Shown piece by piece: positions 32,872 through 43,806 of a DNA stretch of 64,000 bases; the stretch's first letter is position 1, and each line of letters begins with the position of its first letter. Source of the DNA: Mycolicibacterium peregrinum (GTDB lineage Bacteria; Actinomycetota; Actinomycetes; Mycobacteriales; Mycobacteriaceae); contig NZ_LZSO01000016.1 in assembly GCF_001665785.1 (NCBI RefSeq), positions 1 to 64,000 on the forward strand, in the 5' to 3' direction. The notes under the pieces are model-generated. The model was not told where the DNA came from. It saw only the letters and a list, made by a program, of their open reading frames with translations, and ran no database searches. A program made the position numbers and the translations under genes.

Positions 32872-34056
32872 GTGGCTGCCTGGCTGACCCGCAACGTCCG
32901 AGTGCTGTCGGCGGTGTCGTTTCTGCAGGACGCTGCCAGTGAGCTGCTCTACCCGCTGCTCCCGATCTATCTGACGGCCGTGCTCGGCGCCCCACCCGCG
33001 GTGGTGGGCGCAGTGGAGGGCGCCGCCGAAGGCGCAGCCGCGATGACCAAGCTGGCCGCGGGCCCGCTCGGTGACCGCTACTCGAAACGGCCCTTGATCG
33101 CCACCGGCTACGGGATGGCGGCCCTCGGCAAGGTCATGGTCGCGGCGGCGAGTGCGTGGTCCGGTGTACTCGCGGGACGCGTGGTGGACCGGCTCGGCAA
33201 AGGGATCCGCGGTGCGCCACGGGACGCGCTGCTGGTCGTTGATGTCGACGACGCCGCCCGCGGCCGGGTGTTCGGGTTTCACCGGGCCATGGACACCATG
33301 GGCGCCGTCGTCGGTCCGCTGCTGGGGTTGGCCGGCTACGAACTGCTCGACCATCAGATCGCGCCTCTGCTGTGGGTCGCGGTGGTGCCCGCGGTGCTCA
33401 GCGTCGCCCTGGTGTTCCTGGTGTCCGAAAAGGGGAGAGGGAAACGTACCCAGCCGCGCCCGCGGCGTCAGCCGGTGTTCGCCCGCGTGCGCGACCTGCC
33501 CGGGCGGTACTGGCGGGTGACGGCCGTGCTGGTGGCGTTCGGCCTGGTGAATTTCCCCGACGCATTGCTGTTGTTGCGGCTCAACGAGATCGGCTTCTCT
33601 GTCGTCGAGGTGATTCTCGCGTACGTCACCTACAACGCGGTGTATGCCATCTCCAGTTTCCCGGCCGGACTGCTGGCCGACCTGATCGGCCGGCTACCGG
33701 TGTTCGGCATCGGTCTGGTGTTCTTCGCAGTCGGCTATGCCGGGCTGGGATTGACCACCGATCCACTGCTGGCCTGGCTGCTGATCGGAGCTTACGGCTT
33801 GTTCACCGGCTGCACCGACGGGGTCAGCAAGGCCTGGATCTCCTCCCTGGTCGGCTCTGACCTCCAGGGCAGCGCACAGGGAGTTTTCCAGGGGCTCAGT
33901 GGTTTTGCCGTGCTGGGCGCCGGGGTGTGGGCCGGGCTGCTCTGGACCGTGGTTCCGGGTCAGCCCGGCCAGCTGCCACTGCTGATCTCCGGGATCTGTG
34001 GAGCGGTGTTCGCCGTCGGGTTACTGGGTCGCTCGGCGCTTACCCGGCGGCGCTGA
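32872..34056 (+). CDS. MFS transporter
   Basis: A 394-residue, 12-helix major facilitator. Motif A-like loop 2-3 is PLGDRYSKRPLIA and the mirror loop 8-9 is LADLIGRLPVFG. The N-terminal GAPPAVVGAVEGAAEGAAAMTKLAAG and KGIRGAPRDALLVVD blocks are typical of actinobacterial MFS of unknown substrate. The GTG at 32872 starts VAAWLTRNVRVLSAVSF; the 24 codons upstream would read through the operator. Divergent from the Rv0953c-like gene over the KstR-type site, suggesting a link to sterol or lipid uptake or export. It overlaps the convergent AurF-like gene by 17 bp. Confidence 0.85.
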   Translation: MAAWLTRNVRVLSAVSFLQDAASELLYPLLPIYLTAVLGAPPAVVGAVEGAAEGAAAMTKLAAGPLGDRYSKRPLIATGYGMAALGKVMVAAASAWSGVLAGRVVDRLGKGIRGAPRDALLVVDVDDAARGRVFGFHRAMDTMGAVVGPLLGLAGYELLDHQIAPLLWVAVVPAVLSVALVFLVSEKGRGKRTQPRPRRQPVFARVRDLPGRYWRVTAVLVAFGLVNFPDALLLLRLNEIGFSVVEVILAYVTYNAVYAISSFPAGLLADLIGRLPVFGIGLVFFAVGYAGLGLTTDPLLAWLLIGAYGLFTGCTDGVSKAWISSLVGSDLQGSAQGVFQGLSGFAVLGAGVWAGLLWTVVPGQPGQLPLLISGICGAVFAVGLLGRSALTRRR

Positions 34057-35320
34057 CTCCGGCCTCGTCGGCGCCGTCCAGTTCGAAGGGCGGTTCGCCC
34101 ACGCCGGCAATCGAGTGCGTGCCCTGCGAGGTGCGTTCGGTGATGCGGGCCTCGACCGTTCGGGTGCCGATGGTGAGCCGCACAGGCCCGGGGGTGACAG
34201 TGCTCGGGGCATCGAGAATCGTTCCCTGCCAGTGGTAGCGGCCGTCGATCGGATCCAGATGGCCGGCCAGTCGCACATGCACCCGGCGATCGCCATCACC
34301 GTTGTCCAGAATTGCGAGCCCGTCGTATACCTCTTCGGTGACGCCCTCTTCGGAACCTGCGTCCGGTCCGGCCGGTCCGGTGAGGCCACGCGGGGCCTTC
34401 GCCGGCAGGAAGCCCGAGCGTCGCCACATCCGGCGCCCGATGCGGCCCATCAACCCGACCTCTTCGAGGAAGGCGGCCAGCGGGGCGAATCCGGAGATCT
34501 GCACCTCACGGCGGTGCGCGCTGGCCCGGGCCATCCGGCGGGCGGCGCGGGCGTCGAGGCCCACGCGTGCGTACTGGACCTTGTTGGTGAACAGGTAGCG
34601 GAAGAAGAACCCGCCGACCCCGTTGAGGTTGGCCACCCAGACGCGCTGGTACCAGCGCATCGAGGGGGTGCGCCCGCGCAGGCCGTCACGCGCGAACTGG
34701 ATGTGGCGGGCCTCCTCGGTGACGTGAATGCGCATGAGGCGCTGCACCATCGGCTGCAGCTCGGGGTCATCCATCATCTGCCGCTGCAGCGAGTCGAAGA
34801 TCTCCTCACCGATCAGCGCGGCCACCCAGAGCACCGAGCCGCGGAAGAAGAACGGCAGCGAGTTGATGATCATGCGCTGGTACAGCCGTGGCCGCACCGG
34901 CTTGGCGCCGATCTTGTCGATGGCCTTGCCGAACATCACCATGTGACGGGTCTCGTCGCCGAGTTCGGTGAGCTCATAGTGCGTGGAATTCGAGGTGGGA
35001 TCCTGGTGCATCATCTTGCGCAGCAACGACTGGTTGAGGATGTTCTCGAACCAGATGCCCGCCGAGAGGGTGTTGGCCAACTCCTCGCGTGACAGCTCGA
35101 TCTGCTCTGCGCGGGACATGCTGTCCCACAACGGGGTTCCGTACAGCGACACGATCCGCGGCGGTAGGAAGAACTTGTCCGGATCGATCGGCGCCTGCCA
35201 GTCGATGTCCACCACCGGCGCGTACGACTTGCGAACCGAACCCTTGAGCAGGCGTTCGGAGAACGCGTCCCGCCGCGCAGCGTTGGCCGAGCCTCCGCCG
35301 GGTCTGACCGAAGTTGTCAC
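34040..35320 (-). CDS. AurF-like diiron oxygenase fused to DUF4873
   Basis: The 426-residue product has residues about 40-300 of the AurF (p-aminobenzoate N-oxygenase) diiron fold: ELTELGDETRHMVMFGKAID, GEEIFDSLQRQMMDDPELQP and VTEEARHIQFARDGLRG supply the E...ExxH...E...ExxH-type ligands. Residues about 335-426 form a second domain (VHVRLAGHLDPIDGRYHWQG) that matches DUF4873. Mycobacteria have several such diiron proteins, possibly acting on lipids or aromatic substrates; the substrate is unknown. The ATG at 35320 starts MTTSVRPGGGSA. It is a single gene between an MFS gene and cobF. Confidence 0.85.
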   Translation of the reverse strand: MTTSVRPGGGSANAARRDAFSERLLKGSVRKSYAPVVDIDWQAPIDPDKFFLPPRIVSLYGTPLWDSMSRAEQIELSREELANTLSAGIWFENILNQSLLRKMMHQDPTSNSTHYELTELGDETRHMVMFGKAIDKIGAKPVRPRLYQRMIINSLPFFFRGSVLWVAALIGEEIFDSLQRQMMDDPELQPMVQRLMRIHVTEEARHIQFARDGLRGRTPSMRWYQRVWVANLNGVGGFFFRYLFTNKVQYARVGLDARAARRMARASAHRREVQISGFAPLAAFLEEVGLMGRIGRRMWRRSGFLPAKAPRGLTGPAGPDAGSEEGVTEEVYDGLAILDNGDGDRRVHVRLAGHLDPIDGRYHWQGTILDAPSTVTPGPVRLTIGTRTVEARITERTSQGTHSIAGVGEPPFELDGADEAGVSAAG

Positions 35321-35444
35321 CGTTGACGTTCCCTTCGTTTGTGGTCCCCCTCTTCCCGACGGTAGGTACCGACAATGCGTGATGTCAATACCCCGGGTAC
35401 CGGATACTTGGGGTACCTGGTTCCGGTTCGGTTAACCTTCGACG

Positions 35445-36209
35445 GTGCGTCGCATCCATGTCATCGGTATCGGGGCCGGTGATCCGGACTTCGTCACCGC
35501 ACAGGCCGTTTCCGCGCTCAACGACACCCAGGTGTTCTTCGCGATGGACAAGGGTCCGCGTAGAGGCTCGCCGACCGACGACCTGGTCGCGGTACGTAAA
35601 CAGATCTGCGACCGGTTCATCGAGGAACCCGATGGCTACCGCTTCGTCGAACTGGTCGATCCGCCGCGCGCCGCGGCGGGCGACGCGCCGGGTTACCGGC
35701 AGGTCGTGGCGGACTGGCATGCCGAACGGGCCCGGATCTGGGCGGAGGCCATCGAAACCGAACTCGGACCCGACGGCACCGGGGCTTTTCTGGCCTGGGG
35801 GGATCCGTCGCTGTACGACAGCACGCTCCGGATCTTGGACAAAGTCGCCGAATACGTGGACTTCCAGTACGACGTCATTCCCGGCATCACCGCGATCCAG
35901 GTGCTGACCGCCCGGCATCGCATCCCGCTCAACGACGTCGGCGAACCGGTGCTGATCACCACCGGACGCCAGCTGCGCGAGCATGGACTGGCCGGCAGCG
36001 CGGTGGTGATGCTCGACGCGGAATGCTCGTTCCAGCAATGCCCGCCGCAGACCCGCATCTGGTGGGGCGCGTATCTGGGCACCCCCGATGAGTTGCTCTA
36101 CGCGGGAACGGTCGGGGAGATCGGCGACGAAATCGTTGCCGCGCGTACCGAAGCCAGAACCCGCCACGGCTGGATCATGGACACATACCTGCTGCGCTCG
36201 GCAGACTAG
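35445..36209 (+). CDS. cobF: Precorrin-6A synthase (deacetylating) CobF
   Basis: A 254-residue tetrapyrrole methylase of aerobic cobalamin synthesis; it methylates C-1 of precorrin-5 and expels acetate. The SAM-binding GIGAGDPDFVTAQAV is at residues 8-22 and the second block is FLAWGDPSLYDSTLR near 120-134. IPGITAIQVLTARHRIPLNDVG is the CobF hallmark. It starts with GTG. As I recall, cobF was lost from the M. tuberculosis complex but is kept in environmental mycobacteria and M. canettii in this genomic place, between homologues of Rv0943c and Rv0944, which fits the gene order here. Confidence 0.94.
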   Translation: MRRIHVIGIGAGDPDFVTAQAVSALNDTQVFFAMDKGPRRGSPTDDLVAVRKQICDRFIEEPDGYRFVELVDPPRAAAGDAPGYRQVVADWHAERARIWAEAIETELGPDGTGAFLAWGDPSLYDSTLRILDKVAEYVDFQYDVIPGITAIQVLTARHRIPLNDVGEPVLITTGRQLREHGLAGSAVVMLDAECSFQQCPPQTRIWWGAYLGTPDELLYAGTVGEIGDEIVAARTEARTRHGWIMDTYLLRSAD

Positions 36210-36215
36210 ACCGCC

Positions 36216-36599
36216 ATGAGCTCATTTCTCCTGCGCGCCGCGATAACCGGATTCGCGCTCTGGGTGGTCACTCTCGTCGTGCCGGGGATCTACTTCATCG
36301 GCGGTGACTCGACCATCGCCAGGGTCGGCATCATCTTCGTCGTCGCGGTGATCTTCGGTCTGGTCAACGCGTTCGTCAAGCCGATCGTGCAGATCCTGTC
36401 GATCCCGCTCTACATCCTCACGCTCGGCCTGATCCACATCGTGATCAATGCGCTGATGCTGTGGATCACCTCGTGGATCACCGACAACACCACGGGTTGG
36501 GGTCTGCACATCGACCAGTTCTGGTGGACCGCCATCTGGGCCGCGATCGTGCTGTCGCTGGTGAGCTGGCTGCTGTCGTTCGTCAAGGCTCTCGCGTAA
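36216..36599 (+). CDS. Phage-holin-4_2-like four-helix membrane protein
   Basis: A 127-residue membrane protein with four hydrophobic helices, matching the actinobacterial holin-4_2/YvlD-like group: LRAAITGFALWVVTLVVPGI, IFVVAVIFGLVNAFVKPIVQIL, TLGLIHIVINALMLWITSWI and WWTAIWAAIVLSLVSWLLSF. The VNAFVKPI motif in helix 2 is typical. It is a chromosomal housekeeping-type gene, not evidence for a prophage. It starts 6 bp after cobF and overlaps the convergent FUSC gene by 17 bp. Confidence 0.86.
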   Translation: MSSFLLRAAITGFALWVVTLVVPGIYFIGGDSTIARVGIIFVVAVIFGLVNAFVKPIVQILSIPLYILTLGLIHIVINALMLWITSWITDNTTGWGLHIDQFWWTAIWAAIVLSLVSWLLSFVKALA

Positions 36600-38328
36600 G
36601 GCTTTCGCGTAAGGCTGTGGCCTGCTCGGTCAGCGCCGCCGCGGTGTCTGCCGCCGCCTCGGCGCCGGCCTCGGTCGCGCCGTCGCGCTCGGCGCCCCAG
36701 CAGGCCGCCAGGGTGCGGTAGGCGAGTTGTTCGGTGGCCACGACCGTCGGCCACATGCGTTCGGCGCCAAGGCGTTGCACGGCCGATCCGCCGATGCCGG
36801 CGTCATAGGCCGGGAGCAGCCCCATCGCCCGCAGTTGCAGATCGCGCCGCTCGGTGCGGGCCGCCGGGGACGTGGCGTCGCCGGCGGCCAGGTGAGGCAG
36901 GGTCGCGGTGACCGCGTCGAGCGTGGCGTTGACGGCACTGCGCAGGCCGGTCGGATGCCGCAGACGCTGGGTCGCCCAATAGACCGCCAGGGCCACTGCA
37001 CAGCCGATCAGGGTGTCGCTGCCGCGGGTCAGCAGCAGTTCGCCGAGGTTGTCGACGGGCTGACCGCCCGAGGCGATCGTGAGCGCAGCGGGAGTGATGA
37101 ACACGACGGCCAGTGTGTAATTGCGCATCACGTACATCTCGATGGTGAACTGCAGCGCCCCGATCACGAGCGCCAGCCACAGGCCCTGCGGGTGCAAGGC
37201 GAGGATCGCGCCGGCCACGCCGAGGCCCAGCCAGGTGCCGAGCGTCCGTTCGACCCCGCGGGCAACGGTGCGTTGCCAATCGAAGCCCTGGTGCAGCATC
37301 AGTACCGCGGCCGCCATCGCCCAGTAGGCGTGGGTCATCGTGAGCGCCTGCGAGATGAGCACCGCGATGACGCCCGAGATCGCGACCGCGATGCCGACGC
37401 GCACCGCCAGTTGCAGTGACACCGAACCCGGCGTCAGGGCCCGGCTCAGCAATTGCACGACGCTGGGCCTGCCGAGCGGAATCCCCTCGGCGCCATGTTC
37501 ATCGGTGACCGCATCGGCAGGCACGGTGGCCAGATGGCGGGCCAGGGCGGCACCGTCGAACTCCAGCGACTCACCTGAGTCCGCGGCACGCATGGCCTCC
37601 GCGAACAGCACGTGCAACCGGCGGTTGACCACCCGCAACCGATACAGCGCCTGGTCCGGTTTCGGTTGCACCGGTTGATAACTGACCAGCGTGGCCCACG
37701 CGGTGTGTAGCAGGAGCGCCGCTTTGTGCCTTGTCTCGGCGTCAGGGTTCTCGATGTAGGCGGCGACGGCAGCGGCCGCCGCGGCCACCGCGGCCTTCTC
37801 CGGTCCGCGGGGACGGACGAGCGCGCCGCTCATGTGCACCAGCCAGGCGAATGCGCCACCCGCGAGGACCAGGGTCGCGTGATGAGCTGGGTTGAGGTGC
37901 AGGGTGGCCGGGGTGCCGGTGCCGGCCGCGCAGGCCAACACCACCATGTAAGCGCCGGGCGGTCCGACGCTCAGGGCATGGCAGACCAAGGTGGCCACCG
38001 CGGCGATCATCGTCACGGTGAGCACGCCCAGCCAGGGCGTCGACGATGCCCAGTCCCCGAGCGCCACCGCCGCCGCGAAGCTCACCGCGACCACCGCCAG
38101 GAACCCGCCCCGATTCAGGTAGGGGCGCCCGCTGCCGTACAGCGAGGTGAATCCGCCGATGGTGGCGATCAATCCGGCGGTGGTGTCACCGGCCAGCCAG
38201 CCCACCAGAACCGGTACCGCCATACAGATTCCGGCGCGCAGCGCGAACGGCCAACGGCGCGGCATGCTGTTGAGCACGAAGATGTGCCGCAGCGGGTTGG
38301 TCGCTCGGGGAGCAGGCCGATTGGACAT
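36583..38328 (-). CDS. FUSC-family membrane transporter
   Basis: A 581-residue membrane protein with two blocks of about five hydrophobic helices (residues 20-170 and 310-460) separated and followed by soluble parts. This is the fusaric-acid-resistance (FUSC/aromatic-acid exporter) layout. The second block has MTHAYWAMAAAVLMLHQGFDWQRTVARGVERTLGTWLG (by ends), the family hallmark. The C-terminus is Ala/Glu-rich. The ATG at 38328 starts MSNRPAPRATNPLRHIF; the 48 codons upstream are not membrane-like. Substrate unknown. It is divergent from the Fpg-like gene at 38369. Confidence 0.85.
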   Translation of the reverse strand: MSNRPAPRATNPLRHIFVLNSMPRRWPFALRAGICMAVPVLVGWLAGDTTAGLIATIGGFTSLYGSGRPYLNRGGFLAVVAVSFAAAVALGDWASSTPWLGVLTVTMIAAVATLVCHALSVGPPGAYMVVLACAAGTGTPATLHLNPAHHATLVLAGGAFAWLVHMSGALVRPRGPEKAAVAAAAAAVAAYIENPDAETRHKAALLLHTAWATLVSYQPVQPKPDQALYRLRVVNRRLHVLFAEAMRAADSGESLEFDGAALARHLATVPADAVTDEHGAEGIPLGRPSVVQLLSRALTPGSVSLQLAVRVGIAVAISGVIAVLISQALTMTHAYWAMAAAVLMLHQGFDWQRTVARGVERTLGTWLGLGVAGAILALHPQGLWLALVIGALQFTIEMYVMRNYTLAVVFITPAALTIASGGQPVDNLGELLLTRGSDTLIGCAVALAVYWATQRLRHPTGLRSAVNATLDAVTATLPHLAAGDATSPAARTERRDLQLRAMGLLPAYDAGIGGSAVQRLGAERMWPTVVATEQLAYRTLAACWGAERDGATEAGAEAAADTAAALTEQATALRESLTREP

Positions 38329-38368
38329 GTCTACAGCATGCTCGGCGTTTCGCTGACACACTGGAGCC

Positions 38369-39223
38369 ATGCCTGAACTGCCCGAAGTCGAGGCGCTCGC
38401 CGACCATCTGCGCCGGCATGCGACCGGCCGGGAGGTCACCCGGGTCGACGTGTCCGCGTTGTCGGTGCTCAAGACGTTCGATCCGCCGACGACGGCGTTG
38501 CACGGTCAGACCGTGACGGGTGCGAACCGCTGGGGTAAGTACCTCGGCCTCGAAGTCGGCCCCTGGCACCTGATCACGCATCTGTCCCGGGCCGGTTGGC
38601 TGCGTTGGTCGGACAAGCTGGCCCCGACGCCGCTCAAGCCGGGTAAGGGGCCGATCGCGCTGCGCGTGCACTTGGGGGATTCGGTGGGCTTCGATCTGAC
38701 CGAGGCAGGCACCCAGAAACGGTTGGCGGTCTGGATCGTCGGCGATCCTCTCGATGTGCCGCAGATCGCCTCGCTCGGGCCTGATGCGCTCGCGCTGGAT
38801 TCGGCCGGGCTGGCCGGTGTGCTGGCCTCCCAGAGCGGGCGGATCAAGACGGTGATCACCGATCAGAAGGTGATCGCCGGGATCGGCAACGCCTACAGCG
38901 ACGAGATCCTGCACGTGGCCAAGCTGTCGCCGTTCGCCACCGCGGGCAAGTTGACCGATGCCCAACTCGGCGCGCTGCACGACGCGATGATCTCCGTGCT
39001 CACGGATGCGGTGACGCGGTCGGTGGGGCAGCAGGCCGCGACGCTCAAGGGGGAGAAGCGCTCGGGCCTGCGCGTGCACGCCCGCGCCGGGCTGCCGTGT
39101 CCGGTGTGCGGGGACACCGTGCGGGAGGTGTCTTTCGCCGACAAGTCGTTCCAGTACTGCCCGACGTGTCAGACCGGCGGCAAGGTGCTGGCCGACCGGC
39201 GGATGTCACGACTGTTGAAGTAG
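38369..39223 (+). CDS. Fpg/Nei-family DNA glycosylase
   Basis: A 284-residue base-excision glycosylase/AP lyase, syntenic with Rv0944. The catalytic N-terminal Pro2 and Glu3 are present (MPELPEVEAL). The H2TH block is IGNAYSDEILHVAKLSPF and the zinc finger has CPVCGDTVREVSFADKSFQYCPTCQ with four Cys and the Arg-containing loop. Sequence cannot fix whether it prefers oxidised purines (Fpg) or pyrimidines (Nei). ATG at 38369. It is followed by an SDR gene in the same direction, 42 bp on. Confidence 0.9.
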   Translation: MPELPEVEALADHLRRHATGREVTRVDVSALSVLKTFDPPTTALHGQTVTGANRWGKYLGLEVGPWHLITHLSRAGWLRWSDKLAPTPLKPGKGPIALRVHLGDSVGFDLTEAGTQKRLAVWIVGDPLDVPQIASLGPDALALDSAGLAGVLASQSGRIKTVITDQKVIAGIGNAYSDEILHVAKLSPFATAGKLTDAQLGALHDAMISVLTDAVTRSVGQQAATLKGEKRSGLRVHARAGLPCPVCGDTVREVSFADKSFQYCPTCQTGGKVLADRRMSRLLK

Positions 39224-39265
39224 ACCGCGTTTTTGGCAGTTGTCTAACTCGGTTATCCTGCAGCG

Positions 39266-40015
39266 ATGACCCGTCAGAAGATCCTCATCACCGGTGCCAG
39301 CTCCGGACTGGGCGCGGGCATGGCCCGTCAATTCGCGGCCAAGGGCCGGGACCTGGCGCTGTGTGCCCGTCGCACCGAGCGGCTCGATGAGCTCAAGGCT
39401 GAACTGGCCGACCGGCACCCGTACGTCAAGGTCGCGGTCGCTGCGTTGGACGTCAACGACCACGAGGCCGTGCCGCGGGTCTTCGGCGAGCTGTCCGAGG
39501 AACTCGGCGGTATCGACCGCGTGATCGTCAACGCCGGAATCGGCAAGGGCTGGCCGCTGGGCGAGGGCAAGCCGTGGGCCAACAAGGCGACCATCGAGAC
39601 CAACCTGATCGCCGGTCTGGTGCAGATCGAGACGGCGCTGGAGATGTTCAAGAAGTCCGGCAGCGGTCACCTGGTGTTGATCTCGTCGGTCCTGGGCAAC
39701 ACCGGTGTGCCCGGCGGCAAGGCCGCCTACTGCGCATCGAAGGCCGGCATGACCTCGCTGGGCGAGTCGCTGCGTGCCGAGTACGACAAGGGCCCGATCC
39801 GGGTGACCGTGATCGAGCCGGGTTACATCGAGTCGGAGATGACCGCCAAGTCGGCGACCACGATGCTCATGGTCGACAACGAGACCGGGGTGCGCGCGAT
39901 GGTCGAGGCCATCGAGAAGGAGAAGGGCCGGGCGGTGGTGCCGCGCTGGCCGTGGGCGCCGCTGACCCAGGTGATGAGGCTGTTGCCGCCGAAGTACACC
40001 AAGCGCTTCGCCTAG
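39266..40015 (+). CDS. Short-chain dehydrogenase/reductase (Rv0945-like)
   Basis: A 249-residue SDR. NADP motif TGASSGLGAGMARQFA is at residues 10-25 and the catalytic set is S(146 region) in LVLISSVLGNTGVPGG with YCASKAG. The Rossmann N-terminus and the RxVVPRWPWAPLTQVMRLLP tail match mycobacterial SDRs beside fpg. Its substrate is unknown; NADP use is likely from the basic RRTERLDEL after strand 2. The ATG at 39266 follows TATCCTGCAGCG with no strong ribosome site. Confidence 0.88.
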   Translation: MTRQKILITGASSGLGAGMARQFAAKGRDLALCARRTERLDELKAELADRHPYVKVAVAALDVNDHEAVPRVFGELSEELGGIDRVIVNAGIGKGWPLGEGKPWANKATIETNLIAGLVQIETALEMFKKSGSGHLVLISSVLGNTGVPGGKAAYCASKAGMTSLGESLRAEYDKGPIRVTVIEPGYIESEMTAKSATTMLMVDNETGVRAMVEAIEKEKGRAVVPRWPWAPLTQVMRLLPPKYTKRFA

Positions 40016-40124
40016 TCACGGGCATCACTCCCGTCGCAGATCCCCCAGGGATGTCGCTGACAGCCGGGCAACCTGAAATACGGGCAGGGTTTCAGCACCG
40101 GGTGAACCTGGGTAGTTAGCCTTC

Positions 40125-40538
40125 ATGACCACAAAATTGATTGCCTCGATGCTCTTTGCAGGCGCTGCGGCAGGTGCTGTCGCCTTTGGCCCCGTGGCCA
40201 TGGCTGAGCCTGCTCCGCCGCCTTGTGTCAATGCCGACGGCACCGCGTGCTCCGACATTGGCACCGCCGGGCCTGGCGGCGCGACCGGCCAAATTCCAGG
40301 TGGCCCCGGTGGCACGGCTGGCCCGGGCGGCGCCAGCGGCTCGATTCCGTACGGCCCCGGCGGCTCGGCGGGTCCGGGCGGCGCGACCGGCGAAATTCCT
40401 TACGGCCCGGGCGGAACCGCGGGCCCCGGTGGGGCTACCGGCTCCATCCCCGGCGGTCCGGGTGGCACAGCAGGTCCCGGCGGGGCCAGCGGGTGCATCC
40501 CGAACGTGGGCTGTGCGACGGTCCCGGGGATGCCCTAA
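40125..40538 (+). CDS. Secreted glycine/proline-rich repeat protein
   Basis: A 137-residue exported protein. The signal peptide is ASMLFAGAAAGAVAFGPVAMA, cleaved before EPAPPPC. Residues about 45-125 are a collagen-like tandem repeat with a 15-17-residue unit, of the form GPGGA(T/S)G(S/E/Q)IP(Y/G)GPGG, present about five times. Two Cys pairs (PPCVNADGTACS and GCIPNVGC) flank the repeat. Gly is over 35%. No PE/PPE or known glycan-binding motif is present. An elastic or surface-adhesive role is possible but only a guess. Confidence 0.72.
   Translation: MTTKLIASMLFAGAAAGAVAFGPVAMAEPAPPPCVNADGTACSDIGTAGPGGATGQIPGGPGGTAGPGGASGSIPYGPGGSAGPGGATGEIPYGPGGTAGPGGATGSIPGGPGGTAGPGGASGCIPNVGCATVPGMP
40262..40510 (+). 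repeat. Tandem DNA repeats encoding Gly-rich units
   Basis: The repeat portion of the secreted protein is a run of about five related units of roughly 45-51 bp, each containing GGCGGGACCGGC-like or GGTGGCACGGCT-like cores. Units differ at several bases, so it is an old, diverging array rather than a fresh one. Copy number may vary between strains. Confidence 0.7.
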
Positions 40539-40565
40539 CGGGATAGTTTCGGCCGGGGACGCGTC

Positions 40566-42227
<1,662 letters not shown>

Positions 42228-42277
42228 TCTGCTGACCTTAGTGCGGTGCTTGACTCGAAGGTGTACATGATGGATGT

Positions 42278-43726
42278 ATGGCCATTGAAGACTTGATTTC
42301 ATCCGTGCCCACGGGACTGTGGATCGGTGGTGAAGAACGCCAGGCCGCATCGACGTTCAATGTGCTCGACCCGAGCGACGATCAGGTGTTGGCCACGGTG
42401 GCCGACGCGACCGCCGCCGATGCGGTCGCCGCGCTGGACGCCGCATGTGCGGTCCAGGCCGAATGGGCAGCCACCGCGCCGCGCAAGCGAGGCGAGATCC
42501 TGCGCTCGGTGTTCGAGAAGATCACCGAACGTGCCGACGACGTCGCCGCGCTGATGACCCTGGAGATGGGCAAGGTCGTCGCCGAGAGCAAGGGCGAGGT
42601 CGCCTACGGCGCCGAGTTCTTCCGCTGGTTCTCCGAGGAGGCGGTGCGTATCGCCGGTCGCTTCACCCCGGCGCCTGCGGGCACCGGGCGGATCCTCGTC
42701 ACCAAGCAGGCTGTCGGCCCGTGTTACGCGATCACACCGTGGAACTTCCCGCTGGCCATGGGCACCCGCAAGATGGGGCCTGCCTTCGCCGCGGGCTGCA
42801 CCATGATCGTCAAGCCCGCGCAGGAAACCCCGCTGACGATGCTGCTGCTGGCCAAGCTGATGGACGAGGCGGGCCTGCCCAAGGGTGTGCTCTCGGTGTT
42901 GCCGACCAGCGATCCGGGTGCGGTGACCACCGCGCTGATCGACGACGGCCGCCTGCGCAAGCTCACCTTCACCGGCTCGACCGGGGTGGGCAAGGCACTG
43001 GTGAAGCAATCCGCCGACAAGCTGCTGCGCACGTCGATGGAGTTGGGCGGCAACGCCCCGTTCATCGTGTTCGACGACGCCGACGTCGACGCGGCAGTGG
43101 ACGGCGCGATCCTGGCCAAGATGCGCAACGGCGGCGAGGCCTGCACCGCCGCCAACCGTTTCCACGTCGCGAACTCGGTGCGCGAGGAGTTCACCGACAA
43201 GCTCGTCAAGCGGATGAGCGAGTTCACCCTCGGCAAGGGCATCGACCCCGCGTCCACCTTGGGCCCACTGATCAACTCCAAGCAGGTCGCGACCGTCACC
43301 GAGCTCGTCTCCGACGCCGTGTCGAAAGGCGCGACGGTCGCCGTCGGCGGCGTCGCCCCCGGCGGCCCGGGCAACTTCTACCCGGCCACGGTGCTGGCCG
43401 ACGTTCCCGCCGACGCGCGCATCCTCAAGGAGGAGATCTTCGGTCCCGTCGCCCCGATCACGGGCTTCGACACCGAGGACGAGGGTGTGGCCGCGGCGAA
43501 CAACACCCAATACGGCTTGGCTGCTTACGTTTACACGCAGTCCCTGGACCGTGCGTTGCGGGTGGCCGAGGGCATCGAATCCGGCATGGTCGGAATCAAC
43601 CGCGGTGTCATCTCCGATGCGGCTGCGCCGTTCGGCGGCATCAAGGAATCCGGCTTCGGCCGTGAGGGCGGCATCGAGGGCATCGAGGAATACCTCGACA
43701 CGAAATATATTGCGCTAACCCGTTAG
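42278..43726 (+). CDS. gabD: NAD(P)-dependent succinate-semialdehyde dehydrogenase
   Basis: A 482-residue aldehyde dehydrogenase of the GabD type, oxidising succinate semialdehyde to succinate. The glycine motif [10 protein letters not shown] is near residue 230, the catalytic Glu is in [14 protein letters not shown] near 252 and the catalytic Cys in [12 protein letters not shown] near 286. [28 protein letters not shown] (by ends) is the usual coenzyme-binding block. The start ATG at 42278 is 50 bp from the divergent pgi start. Other semialdehydes remain possible. Confidence 0.9.
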   Translation: MAIEDLISSVPTGLWIGGEERQAASTFNVLDPSDDQVLATVADATAADAVAALDAACAVQAEWAATAPRKRGEILRSVFEKITERADDVAALMTLEMGKVVAESKGEVAYGAEFFRWFSEEAVRIAGRFTPAPAGTGRILVTKQAVGPCYAITPWNFPLAMGTRKMGPAFAAGCTMIVKPAQETPLTMLLLAKLMDEAGLPKGVLSVLPTSDPGAVTTALIDDGRLRKLTFTGSTGVGKALVKQSADKLLRTSMELGGNAPFIVFDDADVDAAVDGAILAKMRNGGEACTAANRFHVANSVREEFTDKLVKRMSEFTLGKGIDPASTLGPLINSKQVATVTELVSDAVSKGATVAVGGVAPGGPGNFYPATVLADVPADARILKEEIFGPVAPITGFDTEDEGVAAANNTQYGLAAYVYTQSLDRALRVAEGIESGMVGINRGVISDAAAPFGGIKESGFGREGGIEGIEEYLDTKYIALTR

Positions 43727-43806
43727 CGCCTCGTCGCGCCTTCCCGATTCGGCGCCCGATGCCCCCTAAACTCTGGGGCTCGGACGCCACGACGGGAGGG
43801 CATGAC

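Noticed and set aside
36216..36599. Evidence for a prophage from the holin-like protein
   Set aside because: No endolysin, integrase or structural genes nearby; this family is a chromosomal membrane protein in actinobacteria.
42299..43510. 403-codon minus-strand frame opposite the SSADH gene
   Set aside because: Gly/Arg/Asp/Val repeats from antisense coding; SSADH catalytic motifs prove the plus strand.
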